From: Streptomyces humi
Lineage (GTDB): Bacteria; Actinomycetota; Actinomycetes; Streptomycetales; Streptomycetaceae
Direction: 5' to 3'
Length of the DNA: 64,000 nucleotides
Assembly: GCF_001005085.2 (NCBI RefSeq)
Contig: NZ_LBMU02000099.1
Location: 1-64,000, forward strand
The notes under the pieces were generated by a model, which saw nothing but the letters and a program-made list of their open reading frames with translations, had not been told where the DNA came from and did not search any database. Below, in pieces: positions 33,542 to 42,250 of the stretch. Within the stretch, counting starts at the first letter, position 1. The number at the start of each line of letters is the position of its first letter. Position numbers and translations under genes: made by a program.

Positions 33542-33640
33542 TCACACCAGCGCCACGACCACGGCGACCGCGACGGTGAGTGCCGACAGGCCGACCATCG
33601 CGGTCCGCCAGGTGAAGCGGGGGGTGTCACAGAGGCGCAT
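33542..33640 (-). CDS. Possible 32-aa single-helix membrane protein
   Basis: ATG at 33640 opens a 32-codon frame, MRLCDTPRFTWRTAMVGLSA then a Val/Ala-rich hydrophobic tail, ending in TGA at 33542-33544. It reads as one membrane helix with a short basic N-terminus. The ribosome site is weak. It begins with MRLC, as does the small secreted protein downstream. The remaining gap 33393-33838 holds the promoter of the operon starting at 33839; I see nothing else there. Confidence 0.35.
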   Translation of the reverse strand: MRLCDTPRFTWRTAMVGLSALTVAVAVVVALV

Positions 33641-33838
33641 GTCTGCTTCAACGTCCCTGGCCCGCGGGGGAGTCGGCACCGGCAGGCGTGTCACACCATC
33701 GGGGCAATCGGTGTCCGGAGGAGACCCGCCCCCTCAGACCCCCGGACCCGTCGGCGATTCACTGCGCGAATTACGGGACGTAAGGGTAAATTCCCGACCA
33801 CTGCTGAAGCGGGACGTCACCGGCGGACGGGGCAAGGG

Positions 33839-35119
33839 ATGAACACGCACGACCGCGGCGCGGTGACGACCGGGATCGCACGACTGCACGCGACGCCCGC
33901 GCTGGCCGGGTCCGGCCGGTTCGGGCTGGTCACCAACCACACCGGAGTCCTGCCCGATCTCCGTCCCGCCGCGCCCGCGCTGCTCGCCGCCGGAGTGCCG
34001 CTGGTCGCCCTGTTCGGTCCGGAACACGGACTGTACGGAACCGGTCAGGCAGGCGAGAGCGAGACCGTCCGGTGGGACCCGGACACCGCACTGCCGGTGT
34101 ACGACACCTACGGGCGCGCCGGGGAACGCCTCGACAAACTGCTGATCGACAGCGGTGTGGACACCCTCGTGTACGACCTCCAGGACATCGGGGCCAGGTA
34201 CTACACCTACGTGTGGACCATGTTCGACCTGATGGCCGCGGCGGCCCGTACGGGCGTCCGGTTCGTCGTCGCCGACCGGCCGAACCCGCTCGGCGGACTC
34301 GTCAGCGAGGGCCCCCTGCTCGAACCCGGCTGGTCCAGCTTCGTCGGGCGCGCCCCCGTGCCCGTCCGGCACGGCCTCACCTGCGGTGAACTCGCCCGGC
34401 ATCTCAACGCGGCGGCGGTGCCCCGTGCCGCGGGCGGCGCCGTCGACCTGACGGTGATCGAGGCCCTGGGCTGGCGGCGCGCCATGACCGCGGAGGCCAC
34501 CGGTTCGGCCTGGGTGGCGCCCTCTCCCAACATCCCGACGCCCACCACCGCTCTCGTCTATCCCGGTACCTGCCTCTTCGAGGGGACGAACCTCTCGGAG
34601 GGGCGGGGCACCACACAGCCCTTCGAGATCGTCGGTGCCCCGTACCTGGACCGGCGGTTCGCGCCCGCCCTGGCCGAACTCGCCCTGCCCGGCGTGCACT
34701 TCCGTGACCTGCGGTTCGTACCGGCCTCCCATGGGCACGCCGGACGGCAACTGCGCGGGGTCCAGCTGCACATCACCGACCGCGAGACGTTCATGCCGGT
34801 ACGCACCGCCGTAGCGATGCTCGCCACCCTCCGGCGGCTGTACCCGGACGACTTCGCCTGGCGCCCGGCGGACGGCGGGGGGCCCGGTGCCGACGAGCTC
34901 GACGTCGGCGAGCGTGATGCCGGCAGGCCCGGTGCCGACGAGTTCGACGCCGGCGGGCCCGATGCCGATGCGTGCGGTCGCCGTCGCTTCATCGACCTGC
35001 TGTGGGGGTCCGACCGGTTGCGGCGTGCCGTCGACGCGGGCGACGACCCGCTGCCGCTGTGCGCGCCGCCCGCCCCGCCCGCCCGGTGGGCCGGTGACGA
35101 CGTGCTGCTCTACCCCTGA
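33839..35119 (+). CDS. namZ: DUF1343 exo-beta-N-acetylmuramidase (NamZ-like)
   Basis: This 426-aa protein matches the DUF1343 family, of which NamZ releases terminal N-acetylmuramic acid from peptidoglycan fragments. Conserved segments include GLVTNHTG, FGPEHGLYG, LVYDLQDIGARYYTYVWTM, ADRPNPLGG and PSPNIPTPTTALVYPGTCLFEGTNLSEGRGT. No signal peptide is evident, so it may act inside or be exported atypically. A repeated Gly/Asp-rich insert occupies residues 345-380. It heads an operon with a GNAT protein and a sugar ABC importer, which supports cell-wall amino-sugar salvage. Confidence 0.85.
   Translation: MNTHDRGAVTTGIARLHATPALAGSGRFGLVTNHTGVLPDLRPAAPALLAAGVPLVALFGPEHGLYGTGQAGESETVRWDPDTALPVYDTYGRAGERLDKLLIDSGVDTLVYDLQDIGARYYTYVWTMFDLMAAAARTGVRFVVADRPNPLGGLVSEGPLLEPGWSSFVGRAPVPVRHGLTCGELARHLNAAAVPRAAGGAVDLTVIEALGWRRAMTAEATGSAWVAPSPNIPTPTTALVYPGTCLFEGTNLSEGRGTTQPFEIVGAPYLDRRFAPALAELALPGVHFRDLRFVPASHGHAGRQLRGVQLHITDRETFMPVRTAVAMLATLRRLYPDDFAWRPADGGGPGADELDVGERDAGRPGADEFDAGGPDADACGRRRFIDLLWGSDRLRRAVDAGDDPLPLCAPPAPPARWAGDDVLLYP
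34872..34978 (+). repeat. 45-bp in-frame repeat inside namZ
   Basis: ggcccggtgccgacgagctc begins a roughly 45-bp unit that recurs twice, ending in a shortened third copy, encoding GPGADELDVGERDAG-like repeats. The array is in frame and interrupts the C-terminal part of the protein. Confidence 0.75.
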
Positions 35120-35148
35120 GATCCCCGCTCCGGAAGGACGACCCGGCC

Positions 35149-36132
35149 ATGACCGACGGCACGACGACGACATCCCGCGCCGGGATCCGCGGCTTCCGGT
35201 CGGGCGACGGCCCGCGGCTGGTGGCGGCGTGGGCCCGGAGCGCGCCCGCCGACCCCGTCACCCCGGACCGCTTCCGCTCCCTGGTGCTGCTCGACCCCAA
35301 CTTCGATCCGGACGGCCTGCGGGTCGCCGTCGACGGTGACCGGGTCGTCGGCGCCGCCTACGCGGTGCGCCGGCTGACCCCGATGGCCGGCACCGACGTG
35401 GAGCCGGAGCAGGGCTGGATCCCGTTCTTCTTCGTCGCCCCGGACCACCGCCGCCGGGGTCTCGGCCGCCGGCTGCTGACCGAGGCCCTGGACTGGCTGG
35501 CCGGTCACGGCCGTACCCGGGTGGACTTCTCCTCGTACACCCCGAACTACGTCTTCCCCGGGCTGGACGCCGAGGCCTACCCGGAGGCGGCCGGGCTCCT
35601 CGGTTCGCTGGGCTTTCGCACGCTGTACGAGGCGGCCGCGATGGACCGCACCCTGGTCGGCTACCGCATGCCGGACGACGTCGTGCGGCGCGTGCGTGAA
35701 CTGACCGCGCGCGGGCACCGGTTCGCGACCCCCACCGACGACGACCTGGTGGACCTCCTCGGCCTCGCCGGCAGCCGCTTCGGTCCGGACTGGGCCTGCA
35801 CCATCCGGGCGTGCCTGACGGCCGGCACCCCACTCGACCGGATCGTCACCGCCCGGGACCCCGACGGCCGCATGGTCGGCTGGGCGATGCACGGCGCGTT
35901 CGACGCGGTGGACGAGCGGTTCGGCCCCATCGGGGTGCTGGAGGAGATGCGCGGCACCGGACTCGGCGAAGTCCTCCTGCACCTGGTCCTGGAACGGATG
36001 CGGGCCCGCCGGGCACACTCCGCGTGGTTCCTGTGGACCGGCGCGCAGTCCCCGGCCGGCCACCTCTACCGCAAGACCGGCTTCACCACGACCCGGGTGT
36101 TCCAGGTGATGCGCCGGGAAGCGGCCCGGTGA
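35149..36132 (+). CDS. Tandem GNAT acetyltransferase
   Basis: This 327-aa protein has two acetyltransferase-like halves: one with VAPDHRRRGLGRRLL near 102-116 and one near 250-320 with IGVLEEMRGTGLGEVLLHLVLERM and GHLYRKTGFTTTRVF. GGAAGG precedes the ATG. Located between namZ and the ABC importer and overlapping the latter by four bases, it may acetylate an imported amino sugar, muropeptide or its amine; this is inference from context only. Confidence 0.88.
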   Translation: MTDGTTTTSRAGIRGFRSGDGPRLVAAWARSAPADPVTPDRFRSLVLLDPNFDPDGLRVAVDGDRVVGAAYAVRRLTPMAGTDVEPEQGWIPFFFVAPDHRRRGLGRRLLTEALDWLAGHGRTRVDFSSYTPNYVFPGLDAEAYPEAAGLLGSLGFRTLYEAAAMDRTLVGYRMPDDVVRRVRELTARGHRFATPTDDDLVDLLGLAGSRFGPDWACTIRACLTAGTPLDRIVTARDPDGRMVGWAMHGAFDAVDERFGPIGVLEEMRGTGLGEVLLHLVLERMRARRAHSAWFLWTGAQSPAGHLYRKTGFTTTRVFQVMRREAAR

Positions 36133-37430
36133 CCCGGACACCGCGCCGCCGCCACGTCGCGCTCGCGCTTCCCTCGGCGCTGCTCGCGGCCGGTTGCGCC
36201 GCACCCTCCCGGGGCACCGGAAGGACCGGCGACCCGATCGTCCTCACCCTGCTCTCGCACTACGCGAGCGGCGCGCTCAAGGAGGCGCTGCGCGGACCTG
36301 TGGACGAGTGGAACACCACCCACGACCGGGTCAAGGTGGCCACGAAGGCCGTGGAGTTCACCGACCTGCTGACCACGGTCATGGTCCGGCAGGCCGCGGG
36401 CCAGGGCGCCGACCTCCTGCACCCGTACTGCCTGTGGAACGGCCAGCTCGTCCGGGCCGGCGTGCTGCGGCCCGCGCCCGCCCCGCACGCCGCCGAGATC
36501 AGACGCGGTTACGGGGCCGCCGCGGTCGGCTCGGCCTCGGTGGACGGCACGGTCTACGGCTACCCCACCGAACTCCAGACGTACGCCCTCTACTACAACA
36601 AACGGCTGCTGCGCGAGGCCGGCGTCGGCGGACCGCCGCGTACCTGGCGGGAGCTGGAGGACACGGCCTACCGCACGGCCCGGCGGGACCGGTACGGCAA
36701 CACGCTGGTCCAGGGGTTCGGCCTGTCGGCCTTCGACGACTCCACCACCGTCGGGCAGACCCTCGCGCTGCTCAGCACCGCCGGCGGACGGTTCGTCTCG
36801 CCGGACGGCAGGCGGACCGACCTCGACTCGGCGGCCGGCCGGGCCGTGTTCGACCTGGAGCGGCGCCTCGTCGCCAGGGGCGCCAGCGACCCCGGCGTCA
36901 ACGTCTACAGCGCGTTCGCGTCCGGGCAGGTGGCCATGGTGATCAGCGCCGGCTGGTGGACGGCCGACCTGAAGTCCCTGATGGGCCGTGCCTACCGCGA
37001 TGTCGGGGTGGTACCCGTGCCGCTCCCCGAGGCGGGCGGCGAACGGGCCACCCTCGCGACCGGGTTCATGCTGGGCGTCAACACCGCGGCCCGGCATCCC
37101 CGCGAGGCCTGGGAGTTCCTGCGCTGGCTCAACACCGACAAGGTGCGCGGCACGACCCGGATGAGCGCCCTTCAGGTGTCGGTCGGCTCCCTGACCGGCC
37201 GCGCCGACGACATGCGGACCCTGCTCGGGGCGGGCGCCGACCCCAACCTGCGGCCGTTCCTGGACGCGCTCGGGTACGCGGTGCCGGAGCCGAACATGCC
37301 GGGCGCGCAGCAGGCCAAGTCGCTGCTGCGCAAGAACATCGAGGCGCTGTGGACCGGCCGGCAGTCGGTCGACGAGGCGCTGCGCACCACCCGCCGCCAG
37401 GTCGACCAGGAGGTGGCCCGGTCATGGTGA
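36129..37430 (+). CDS. ABC sugar-binding lipoprotein
   Basis: This 433-aa extracellular solute-binding protein (family 1) has a signal peptide with lipobox LLAAGC (lipidated Cys23) and the body of a sugar-binding protein with SHYASGALKEAL near the N-terminus, YGYPTELQTYALYYNKRLL near 150 and ASGQVAMVISAGWW near 270. The GTG at 36129 overlaps the GNAT stop (GTGA). With the two downstream permeases it forms a carbohydrate importer; no ATPase is encoded here, so a shared MsiK-type ATPase probably energises it. Confidence 0.93.
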   Translation: MTRTPRRRHVALALPSALLAAGCAAPSRGTGRTGDPIVLTLLSHYASGALKEALRGPVDEWNTTHDRVKVATKAVEFTDLLTTVMVRQAAGQGADLLHPYCLWNGQLVRAGVLRPAPAPHAAEIRRGYGAAAVGSASVDGTVYGYPTELQTYALYYNKRLLREAGVGGPPRTWRELEDTAYRTARRDRYGNTLVQGFGLSAFDDSTTVGQTLALLSTAGGRFVSPDGRRTDLDSAAGRAVFDLERRLVARGASDPGVNVYSAFASGQVAMVISAGWWTADLKSLMGRAYRDVGVVPVPLPEAGGERATLATGFMLGVNTAARHPREAWEFLRWLNTDKVRGTTRMSALQVSVGSLTGRADDMRTLLGAGADPNLRPFLDALGYAVPEPNMPGAQQAKSLLRKNIEALWTGRQSVDEALRTTRRQVDQEVARSW

Positions 37431-38383
37431 ACGCCACCCTGACACCGGAGACGACCCGGCGGGCGGCGCCCGGCGCGCCCGCCACCGGCATCCACGGCCG
37501 GGACCGCCGCGGCCGTCGGCAGGCCGTCGTCGCCTACCTGTTCCTGGCACCGGCACTGCTGTTCTTCGCCGTCTTCCTGGTCCTCCCACTGGGCTTCGCG
37601 GTGCTGCTGTCGACGTCCCGGTGGGCCGGGTTCGACCTCGGCGACATCCAGCCGGTCGGACTCGACAACTTCGCCGCCCTGTTCGCCGACGGCTCCACGT
37701 TCCTGACGCCGGTCCTCACCAACACGCTGCTGTTCGCGCTCGGCACCGTGGCCCTCGCGCTCGCCGGCTCCGTGCTCGTCGCCACCTGCATCGACAACCT
37801 GCGGTTCCAGGGGCTGTGGCGCACCCTGTACTTCCTGCCGATCGTCACGACCGTGGTCGCCGTCGGCAACGTCTGGAAGTACATGTACGAGCCGGGCGGT
37901 CTGGTCAACGGCGTCCTCAACGCGCTCGGGTTCGGCTCCGTGGCGTTCCTCCAGGACCCGGACACCGCGCTGCCCTCGGTCGTCGTCGTGCAGGCCTGGG
38001 CCTCGGTCGGTTCGGCGATCCTCGTCCTGACCGCGGGACTGAAGTCCATCCCCGAGACGTACTACGAGGCCGCCGCCCTCGACGGCGCCGGCCCCGGCAC
38101 CGTCTTCCTCAGGATCACGCTGCCCCTGCTGCGGCCGTCCCTGGTGTTCGTGTGTGTCACCCAGTTCCTCACCGGTCTCCAGTCGTTCGCGCTCATCATC
38201 GTGATGACCAAGGGCGGACCGGGCGACGCGACCGAGGTGGCGGCGCTGGAGATGTACCGGCAGGCCTTCTCCTACGGCGACTGGGGCACCGCGAGCGCCG
38301 CCGCCTTCGTGCTGTTCGCCGTCGTCCTCACGGTCACGCTGGCGCAGCTGTGGTTCTTCCGGCGCAGAGGAGAGGACGTATGA
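37424..38383 (+). CDS. ABC sugar permease, first subunit (MalF-like)
   Basis: This 319-aa protein has six predicted membrane helices, the first at about 34-56. The EAA loop that docks the ATPase is visible as YYEAAALDGAGPGTVFLRIT. AGGAGGT lies nine bases upstream of the ATG at 37424, which overlaps the binding-protein gene by seven bases. It belongs to the CUT1 group transporting oligosaccharides or amino sugars. Confidence 0.93.
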   Translation: MVNATLTPETTRRAAPGAPATGIHGRDRRGRRQAVVAYLFLAPALLFFAVFLVLPLGFAVLLSTSRWAGFDLGDIQPVGLDNFAALFADGSTFLTPVLTNTLLFALGTVALALAGSVLVATCIDNLRFQGLWRTLYFLPIVTTVVAVGNVWKYMYEPGGLVNGVLNALGFGSVAFLQDPDTALPSVVVVQAWASVGSAILVLTAGLKSIPETYYEAAALDGAGPGTVFLRITLPLLRPSLVFVCVTQFLTGLQSFALIIVMTKGGPGDATEVAALEMYRQAFSYGDWGTASAAAFVLFAVVLTVTLAQLWFFRRRGEDV

Positions 38384-39249
38384 ACCGCCGCCGTTTCCCG
38401 TGGCTGTCGTACCTGCTGGTGGTCACCGGGGCGGTGCTGACGGTGGTGCCGTTCGCCGACATGGTGATGACGTCCTTCAAGGGGCCGGCCGAGGCGGGCA
38501 CGCTGCCGTACCGGTTCCTGCCCAGGGCGTTCGACCTGTCCAACTACCGGGCGGCCGTCCACCAGCTCGACCTGCCGGTGCTCTTCCGCAACAGCGTCGT
38601 GGCCACGGCCCTGATCACCGGCTCGGTGCTGCTCACGTCCTCGCTGGCCGGCTACGCGCTCGCCAAACTCCGCTTCCCCGGCCGGGACCTCGTCTTCCGT
38701 CTGGTGCTGTCGACGATGATGTTCCCGCCGTTCCTCTTCTTCATCCCGCACTTCCTGATCCTGGTGCACTGGCCGCTGGCGGGCGGCAACGACCTGCTCG
38801 GGCGCGGCGGCGCGGGACTCACCGTCAGCATCGTGGCGCTCGCCATGCCGTTCCTGGTCAGCAGCTTCGGGATCTTCCTGACCCGGCAGTTCATGATCTC
38901 GATCCCGGACGAGGTCCTGGAGGCCGCCCGCATCGACGGAGCGGGCGAGTTCACCGTGTGGTGGCGGATCGTCGTCCCGCAGACCAGGCCGGTCCTGCTC
39001 ACGCTCGGCCTGCTGACCTTCGTCGACGCCTGGAACGAGTACATCTGGGCGCTGCTCGTCTCCACCGCCGACCCGGACGTGATGACCCTGCCCGTCGGCA
39101 TCCAGCTCCTCCAGGACTACGTCGACCCGACCCGCACGATGCCCATCGTGATGGCCGGTCTCGTCCTGAGCACCCTGCCGATCCTGACCCTCTTCCTGCT
39201 GCTCCAGAAGCACTACATCAGGGGCGTGATGCTCAGCGGCCTCAAGTGA
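38380..39249 (+). CDS. ABC sugar permease, second subunit (MalG-like)
   Basis: This 289-aa membrane protein has six helices and an EAA loop VLEAARIDGAGEFTVWWRIV. It overlaps the first permease in an ATGA junction and ends with the CUT1-type HYIRGVMLSGLK. It is the last gene of the namZ operon and is followed by a strong terminator. Confidence 0.93.
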   Translation: MNRRRFPWLSYLLVVTGAVLTVVPFADMVMTSFKGPAEAGTLPYRFLPRAFDLSNYRAAVHQLDLPVLFRNSVVATALITGSVLLTSSLAGYALAKLRFPGRDLVFRLVLSTMMFPPFLFFIPHFLILVHWPLAGGNDLLGRGGAGLTVSIVALAMPFLVSSFGIFLTRQFMISIPDEVLEAARIDGAGEFTVWWRIVVPQTRPVLLTLGLLTFVDAWNEYIWALLVSTADPDVMTLPVGIQLLQDYVDPTRTMPIVMAGLVLSTLPILTLFLLLQKHYIRGVMLSGLK

Positions 39250-39267
39250 GGGCGTCCCCGGACCGAA

Positions 39268-39292
39268 GGGAGGCCGGGATCCCCGGCCTCCC
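39268..39292. terminator. Terminator of the namZ-ABC operon
   Basis: gggaggccggg (39268-39278) pairs perfectly with cccggcctccc (39282-39292) over a 3-nt loop, 18 bases after the permease stop and between convergent genes. Confidence 0.85.
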
Positions 39293-39319
39293 GCGCGGAC
39301 CGCGTCCGGGCGGCGACCG

Positions 39320-39931
39320 TCACAGGCCCCGCCAGACGTTGTCGAAGGCCGCGTCCTCGATCTCGCGCCGCTGGCGCACGGCGGCGAGCTCCGTCACCGC
39401 GTCGTTCACGGCGGCCACCACCGTCACGGTCGCGTCGGGGGCCACCCCCGCCAGGTCCTTGGCCGCCTCGTCCCGGACCCCCACGGCGGCCGCGAGGGCG
39501 GCCAGCACGGGCTCGCCCGAGGTCCAGCGCTCGTGCGCCCCGGCCCGCTCGGGAGAGTCGGACGGCTCGGTCCGCCCGGTCGGCAGCGGCAGCCAGCGCC
39601 GCCGCGGCTGCCGGGCCACCACCGTGCCGTCCGCCTCCAGGGCGTCCAGATAGGCGGCGCCCAGGCCACGCCCCCGGCGCCACAGCCAGTCCTCCACCGA
39701 CTCGTAAGGAGCCTCCCGCTTCAGCGCCGCCGCCGCCTCGTCCAGGAGCCGGTCTCCCGTCGCGCCCTGCGGAGCGGGCACCAGGAGGTCGCCGTCGAGC
39801 GTGACCGCCCCGGCGTCGATGAGATCGACCAGTTCGGCTCCCGCCAGTGCCAGCGAGAGGTCGCCCTGCTCGACGGGCCGGGCGGCCGCGTCGTACACGG
39901 TGACGAGGAACAGGTCCCGGGGTGTGGTCAT
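39320..39931 (-). CDS. GPP34 (GOLPH3-like) family phosphoprotein
   Basis: This 203-aa GPP34 protein has DLFLVTVYDAAARP near the N-terminus, the helix pattern LSLALAGAELVDLIDAGAV and the LLDEAAAALKREAPYESVEDWLWRRG segment. Eukaryotic GOLPH3 binds phosphatidylinositol-4-phosphate; bacterial homologues are common in streptomycetes with unknown roles, possibly in membrane association. GGGGAG lies seven bases before the ATG at 39931; the longer in-frame reading to 40066 overlaps the promoter of the PaaX-type gene. Confidence 0.85.
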   Translation of the reverse strand: MTTPRDLFLVTVYDAAARPVEQGDLSLALAGAELVDLIDAGAVTLDGDLLVPAPQGATGDRLLDEAAAALKREAPYESVEDWLWRRGRGLGAAYLDALEADGTVVARQPRRRWLPLPTGRTEPSDSPERAGAHERWTSGEPVLAALAAAVGVRDEAAKDLAGVAPDATVTVVAAVNDAVTELAAVRQRREIEDAAFDNVWRGL

Positions 39932-40181
39932 GTCGGGCTCCCCAACTGTGACGGCAGAGACAACGCAGGCACCAGAACTACCAGAGACTTGGGTGACAAC
40001 CGTGGCACGGCCGGATTCGATGCCCGATCGGCCGCCCCGTGGTGCTCCGTCCGCCGGCCGCACCACCGCCGGTGGCGTCCCGCCGGGCGCGATAGGCTGC
40101 TGCGCGATCAGAAGACCCCGAAGGCTCCGGAAGGGTTCCGAAGGGTCCGCGTGGGGTCACGACGACCGGAGGTGGGGGAAC

Positions 40182-41045
40182 ATGACAGCGGAAGCCGATT
40201 CCCCGTCGCCCGCCGCCGTCGGCACCGGCGGGCGGGACAGCCGGCTGGGCCCGTTGATCATCAGCCTCTTCGCGCTGTACGCGCGCCGTGAGCACAACTG
40301 GCTCTCCGTCGCCTCCGTCATACGTCTCATGGCCGACCTCGGCGTGGAGGGACAGGCCGTGCGCTCCGCCGTCTCCCGCCTGAAGCGGCGCGGGGTGCTG
40401 CACGGCGAGCGGCACGAAGGCGCCGCCGGGTACGCCCTCTCCGCGGGCACCCTGGAGGTGCTGGAGGAGGGCGACGTCCGGATCTTCGAACGGCACCGGG
40501 CCGCGGCCGGCGACGGCTGGCTCGTCGTCGTCTTCTCGGTGCCCGAGTCCGAACGCGACAAGCGCCACGCCCTGCGCACCGCCCTCACCCGGCTGGGCTT
40601 CGGCACCGCGGCCCCCGGGGTGTGGGTGGCCCCGGGGATCCTCGCCGACGAGACCCGCCGCACCCTGCGACGCCTCGAACTGACGCCGTACGTGGACATC
40701 TTCACCGGCGACCACTTCGCCTTCGGCGACCTGGCGGCGAAGGTCCGCGAGTGGTGGGACCTCGACGAGCTCACCGCGCTCTACGCGGACTTCCTGGACC
40801 GTTACCGCCAGGTCAGTGAGCGGGCCGCGAGGGGCGCGATCCCTCCGCGGGAGGCGTTCGGGATCTACCTGCCGATGCTCACCGAATGGCGCAGGCTCCC
40901 GTACCGCGACCCCGGGCTGCCGCTGACCCTGCTGCCGCCGGGCTGGAAGGGCGAGACCGCCGGCGCGCTCTTCGAGGAACTCGACAAGACGCTCAGCGAG
41001 CCCGCCCGCGAGCACGCCCTGGCGGTCATCCGCACCACCCCCTAG
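40182..41045 (+). CDS. PaaX-family transcriptional repressor
   Basis: This 287-aa repressor has an N-terminal winged helix (about 20-95: SVASVIRLMADLGVEGQAVRSAVSRLKRRG) and a central Cas2-like domain (WLVVVFSVPESERDKRHALRTAL), then a C-terminal domain ending about 280. PaaX proteins respond to aryl-CoA thioesters such as phenylacetyl-CoA. Its position directly before an aminobenzoyl-CoA module suggests it senses an aromatic CoA ester, perhaps acting at the divergent promoter near 41650. GGAGGTGGGGG precedes the ATG. Confidence 0.9.
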   Translation: MTAEADSPSPAAVGTGGRDSRLGPLIISLFALYARREHNWLSVASVIRLMADLGVEGQAVRSAVSRLKRRGVLHGERHEGAAGYALSAGTLEVLEEGDVRIFERHRAAAGDGWLVVVFSVPESERDKRHALRTALTRLGFGTAAPGVWVAPGILADETRRTLRRLELTPYVDIFTGDHFAFGDLAAKVREWWDLDELTALYADFLDRYRQVSERAARGAIPPREAFGIYLPMLTEWRRLPYRDPGLPLTLLPPGWKGETAGALFEELDKTLSEPAREHALAVIRTTP

Positions 41046-41189
41046 GCGCCACGCACCCGCGCACGCCCCGACGGACCCTTCGGCCTTCTCCGCTGCGCGC
41101 ACGCCCCGACGGAACCTCCAGCCCCCTTCCGCACCCGCGCACGCCCCTGCGGTCCCTCCGGCACCCCGGCACCCCGTGCTCGCCGGGCG

Positions 41190-41603
41190 CTACGGCCTGA
41201 TCAGGCGTTCCTCCGGGATCACGGCGACACCCAGGATCTCGATCATCGCCTCCGGCTGCCAGAGCGCGGTGCAGCCGATGCCCGCCATCGCCGGATACAC
41301 CGGCCCCGCGAGCTCCCGCCACACCCTGCCGATCTCCTTGCCGTGCGCCTGGTAGTCGGGGATGTCGGTGAGGTAGATCGTCACGCTCACCAGGTCCCGC
41401 GGTTCACCTCCCGCCGCCCGCAGCGTGGCGAGCACATTGCCGAACGCCTGGCGGAACTGCTCCACGATGCCGCCCGGCACGATCTTCATATCGGCGTCGA
41501 GAGCGGTCTGGCCGCCCAGATGGAGCGTGTTCCCCGCGAGCGTGCCATGCGAGTAGCCGCTCGGGGCGGGCAGTTCGGGCGGGTTCACGGCGACGGGAGT
41601 CAT
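41190..41603 (-). CDS. RidA family enamine/imine deaminase
   Basis: This 137-aa YjgF/RidA protein has HLGGQTALDADMKIVPGG, EQFRQAFGNVLATLRAAGG, the SVTIYLTDIPDYQ segment and a terminal IEILGVAVIPEE. The active-site Arg that binds imino acids in RidA (usually R105) is not evident; the corresponding region reads MAGIGCTALWQPEAMIEI, so catalysis differs. RidA-type proteins occur in 2-aminobenzoate and 2-aminophenol clusters, where they may hydrolyse imine intermediates. It is divergent from the cupin gene. Confidence 0.85.
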   Translation of the reverse strand: MTPVAVNPPELPAPSGYSHGTLAGNTLHLGGQTALDADMKIVPGGIVEQFRQAFGNVLATLRAAGGEPRDLVSVTIYLTDIPDYQAHGKEIGRVWRELAGPVYPAMAGIGCTALWQPEAMIEILGVAVIPEERLIRP

Positions 41604-41649
41604 GAGGCCTCCGTTCGGTGGTGTCCGGCGCCTGCCGTACGGCCAGGCA

Positions 41650-41660
41650 TATTGACAATA
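41650..41660. promoter_or_regulatory. Palindrome in the RidA/cupin divergent promoter
   Basis: TATTGACAATA, an 11-bp palindrome with central A, lies in an AT-rich stretch between the divergent genes and contains TTGACA (41652-41657), a -35-like box for the plus strand. A PaaX-type or other regulator could occlude the promoter here. Confidence 0.5.
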
Positions 41661-41740
41661 AATGACGACCGTGAAAAATACGAGATAGAGCGCGGTCCTG
41701 TTCCGGACCCCCGCAAGCCCACGGAAACGGAGCCGATTCC

Positions 41741-42250
41741 ATGGAGCCCGCCCCGCGGCGGCAGCCGCATGCCGAGCACAGCAGTGAGTACCGACTCGAG
41801 GGCGACAACACGATGTACCGCCTGCCCAGCGGCATCGTCGCCCCCGTGGTGACACGGGCCGGTCTGGAGGACGTGAACACCGCAGACTCGGGCGGCGCCG
41901 TCCGCGTGTCGGGCGTCAGCGCCCAGCACACCCCGGCGCGCCGCCTCTGGTACGGCAAGGTCAGCAACGAGCCCGGATACCGCTCGGTCACCCACCACCA
42001 CGGCGAGGCCGAGACCGGCGGCTACGTCCTGTCCGGCCGGGCCCGGATCTACTTCGGCGAGAAGTTCGAGGACTACGTCGACATGGAGGAGGGCGACTGG
42101 GTCTTCGTCCCGCCCTTCATGCCGCACGTCGAGTGCAACCTCTCCCGGACCGAACCGCTGGTGTGGATGACCACCCGGACCCCGGACAACATCGTGGTGA
42201 ACCTGACCGACGTGGCCGACGCCGACCTGCGCGACTGGCTGACCCGGTGA
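41741..42250 (+). CDS. Cupin-domain protein of the aromatic module
   Basis: This 169-aa single-domain cupin has THHHGEAETGGYVLSG (metal-binding His/Glu motif 1, about 86-101) and EGDWVFVPPFMPHVECN (motif 2, with His). The ATG at 41741 has only a weak ribosome site; an internal ATG at 41813 follows GAGGG and would give 145 aa. It overlaps the thioesterase start (GTGA), so it belongs to the operon. Possible roles are isomerase, dioxygenase or sensor; none can be chosen from sequence. Confidence 0.8.
   Translation: MEPAPRRQPHAEHSSEYRLEGDNTMYRLPSGIVAPVVTRAGLEDVNTADSGGAVRVSGVSAQHTPARRLWYGKVSNEPGYRSVTHHHGEAETGGYVLSGRARIYFGEKFEDYVDMEEGDWVFVPPFMPHVECNLSRTEPLVWMTTRTPDNIVVNLTDVADADLRDWLTR

Noticed and set aside
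36194..37420. Long plus-frame reading before the first permease start
   Set aside because: It overlaps the solute-binding lipoprotein gene in another frame and is Arg/Pro-rich; only the permease part from 37424 is real.
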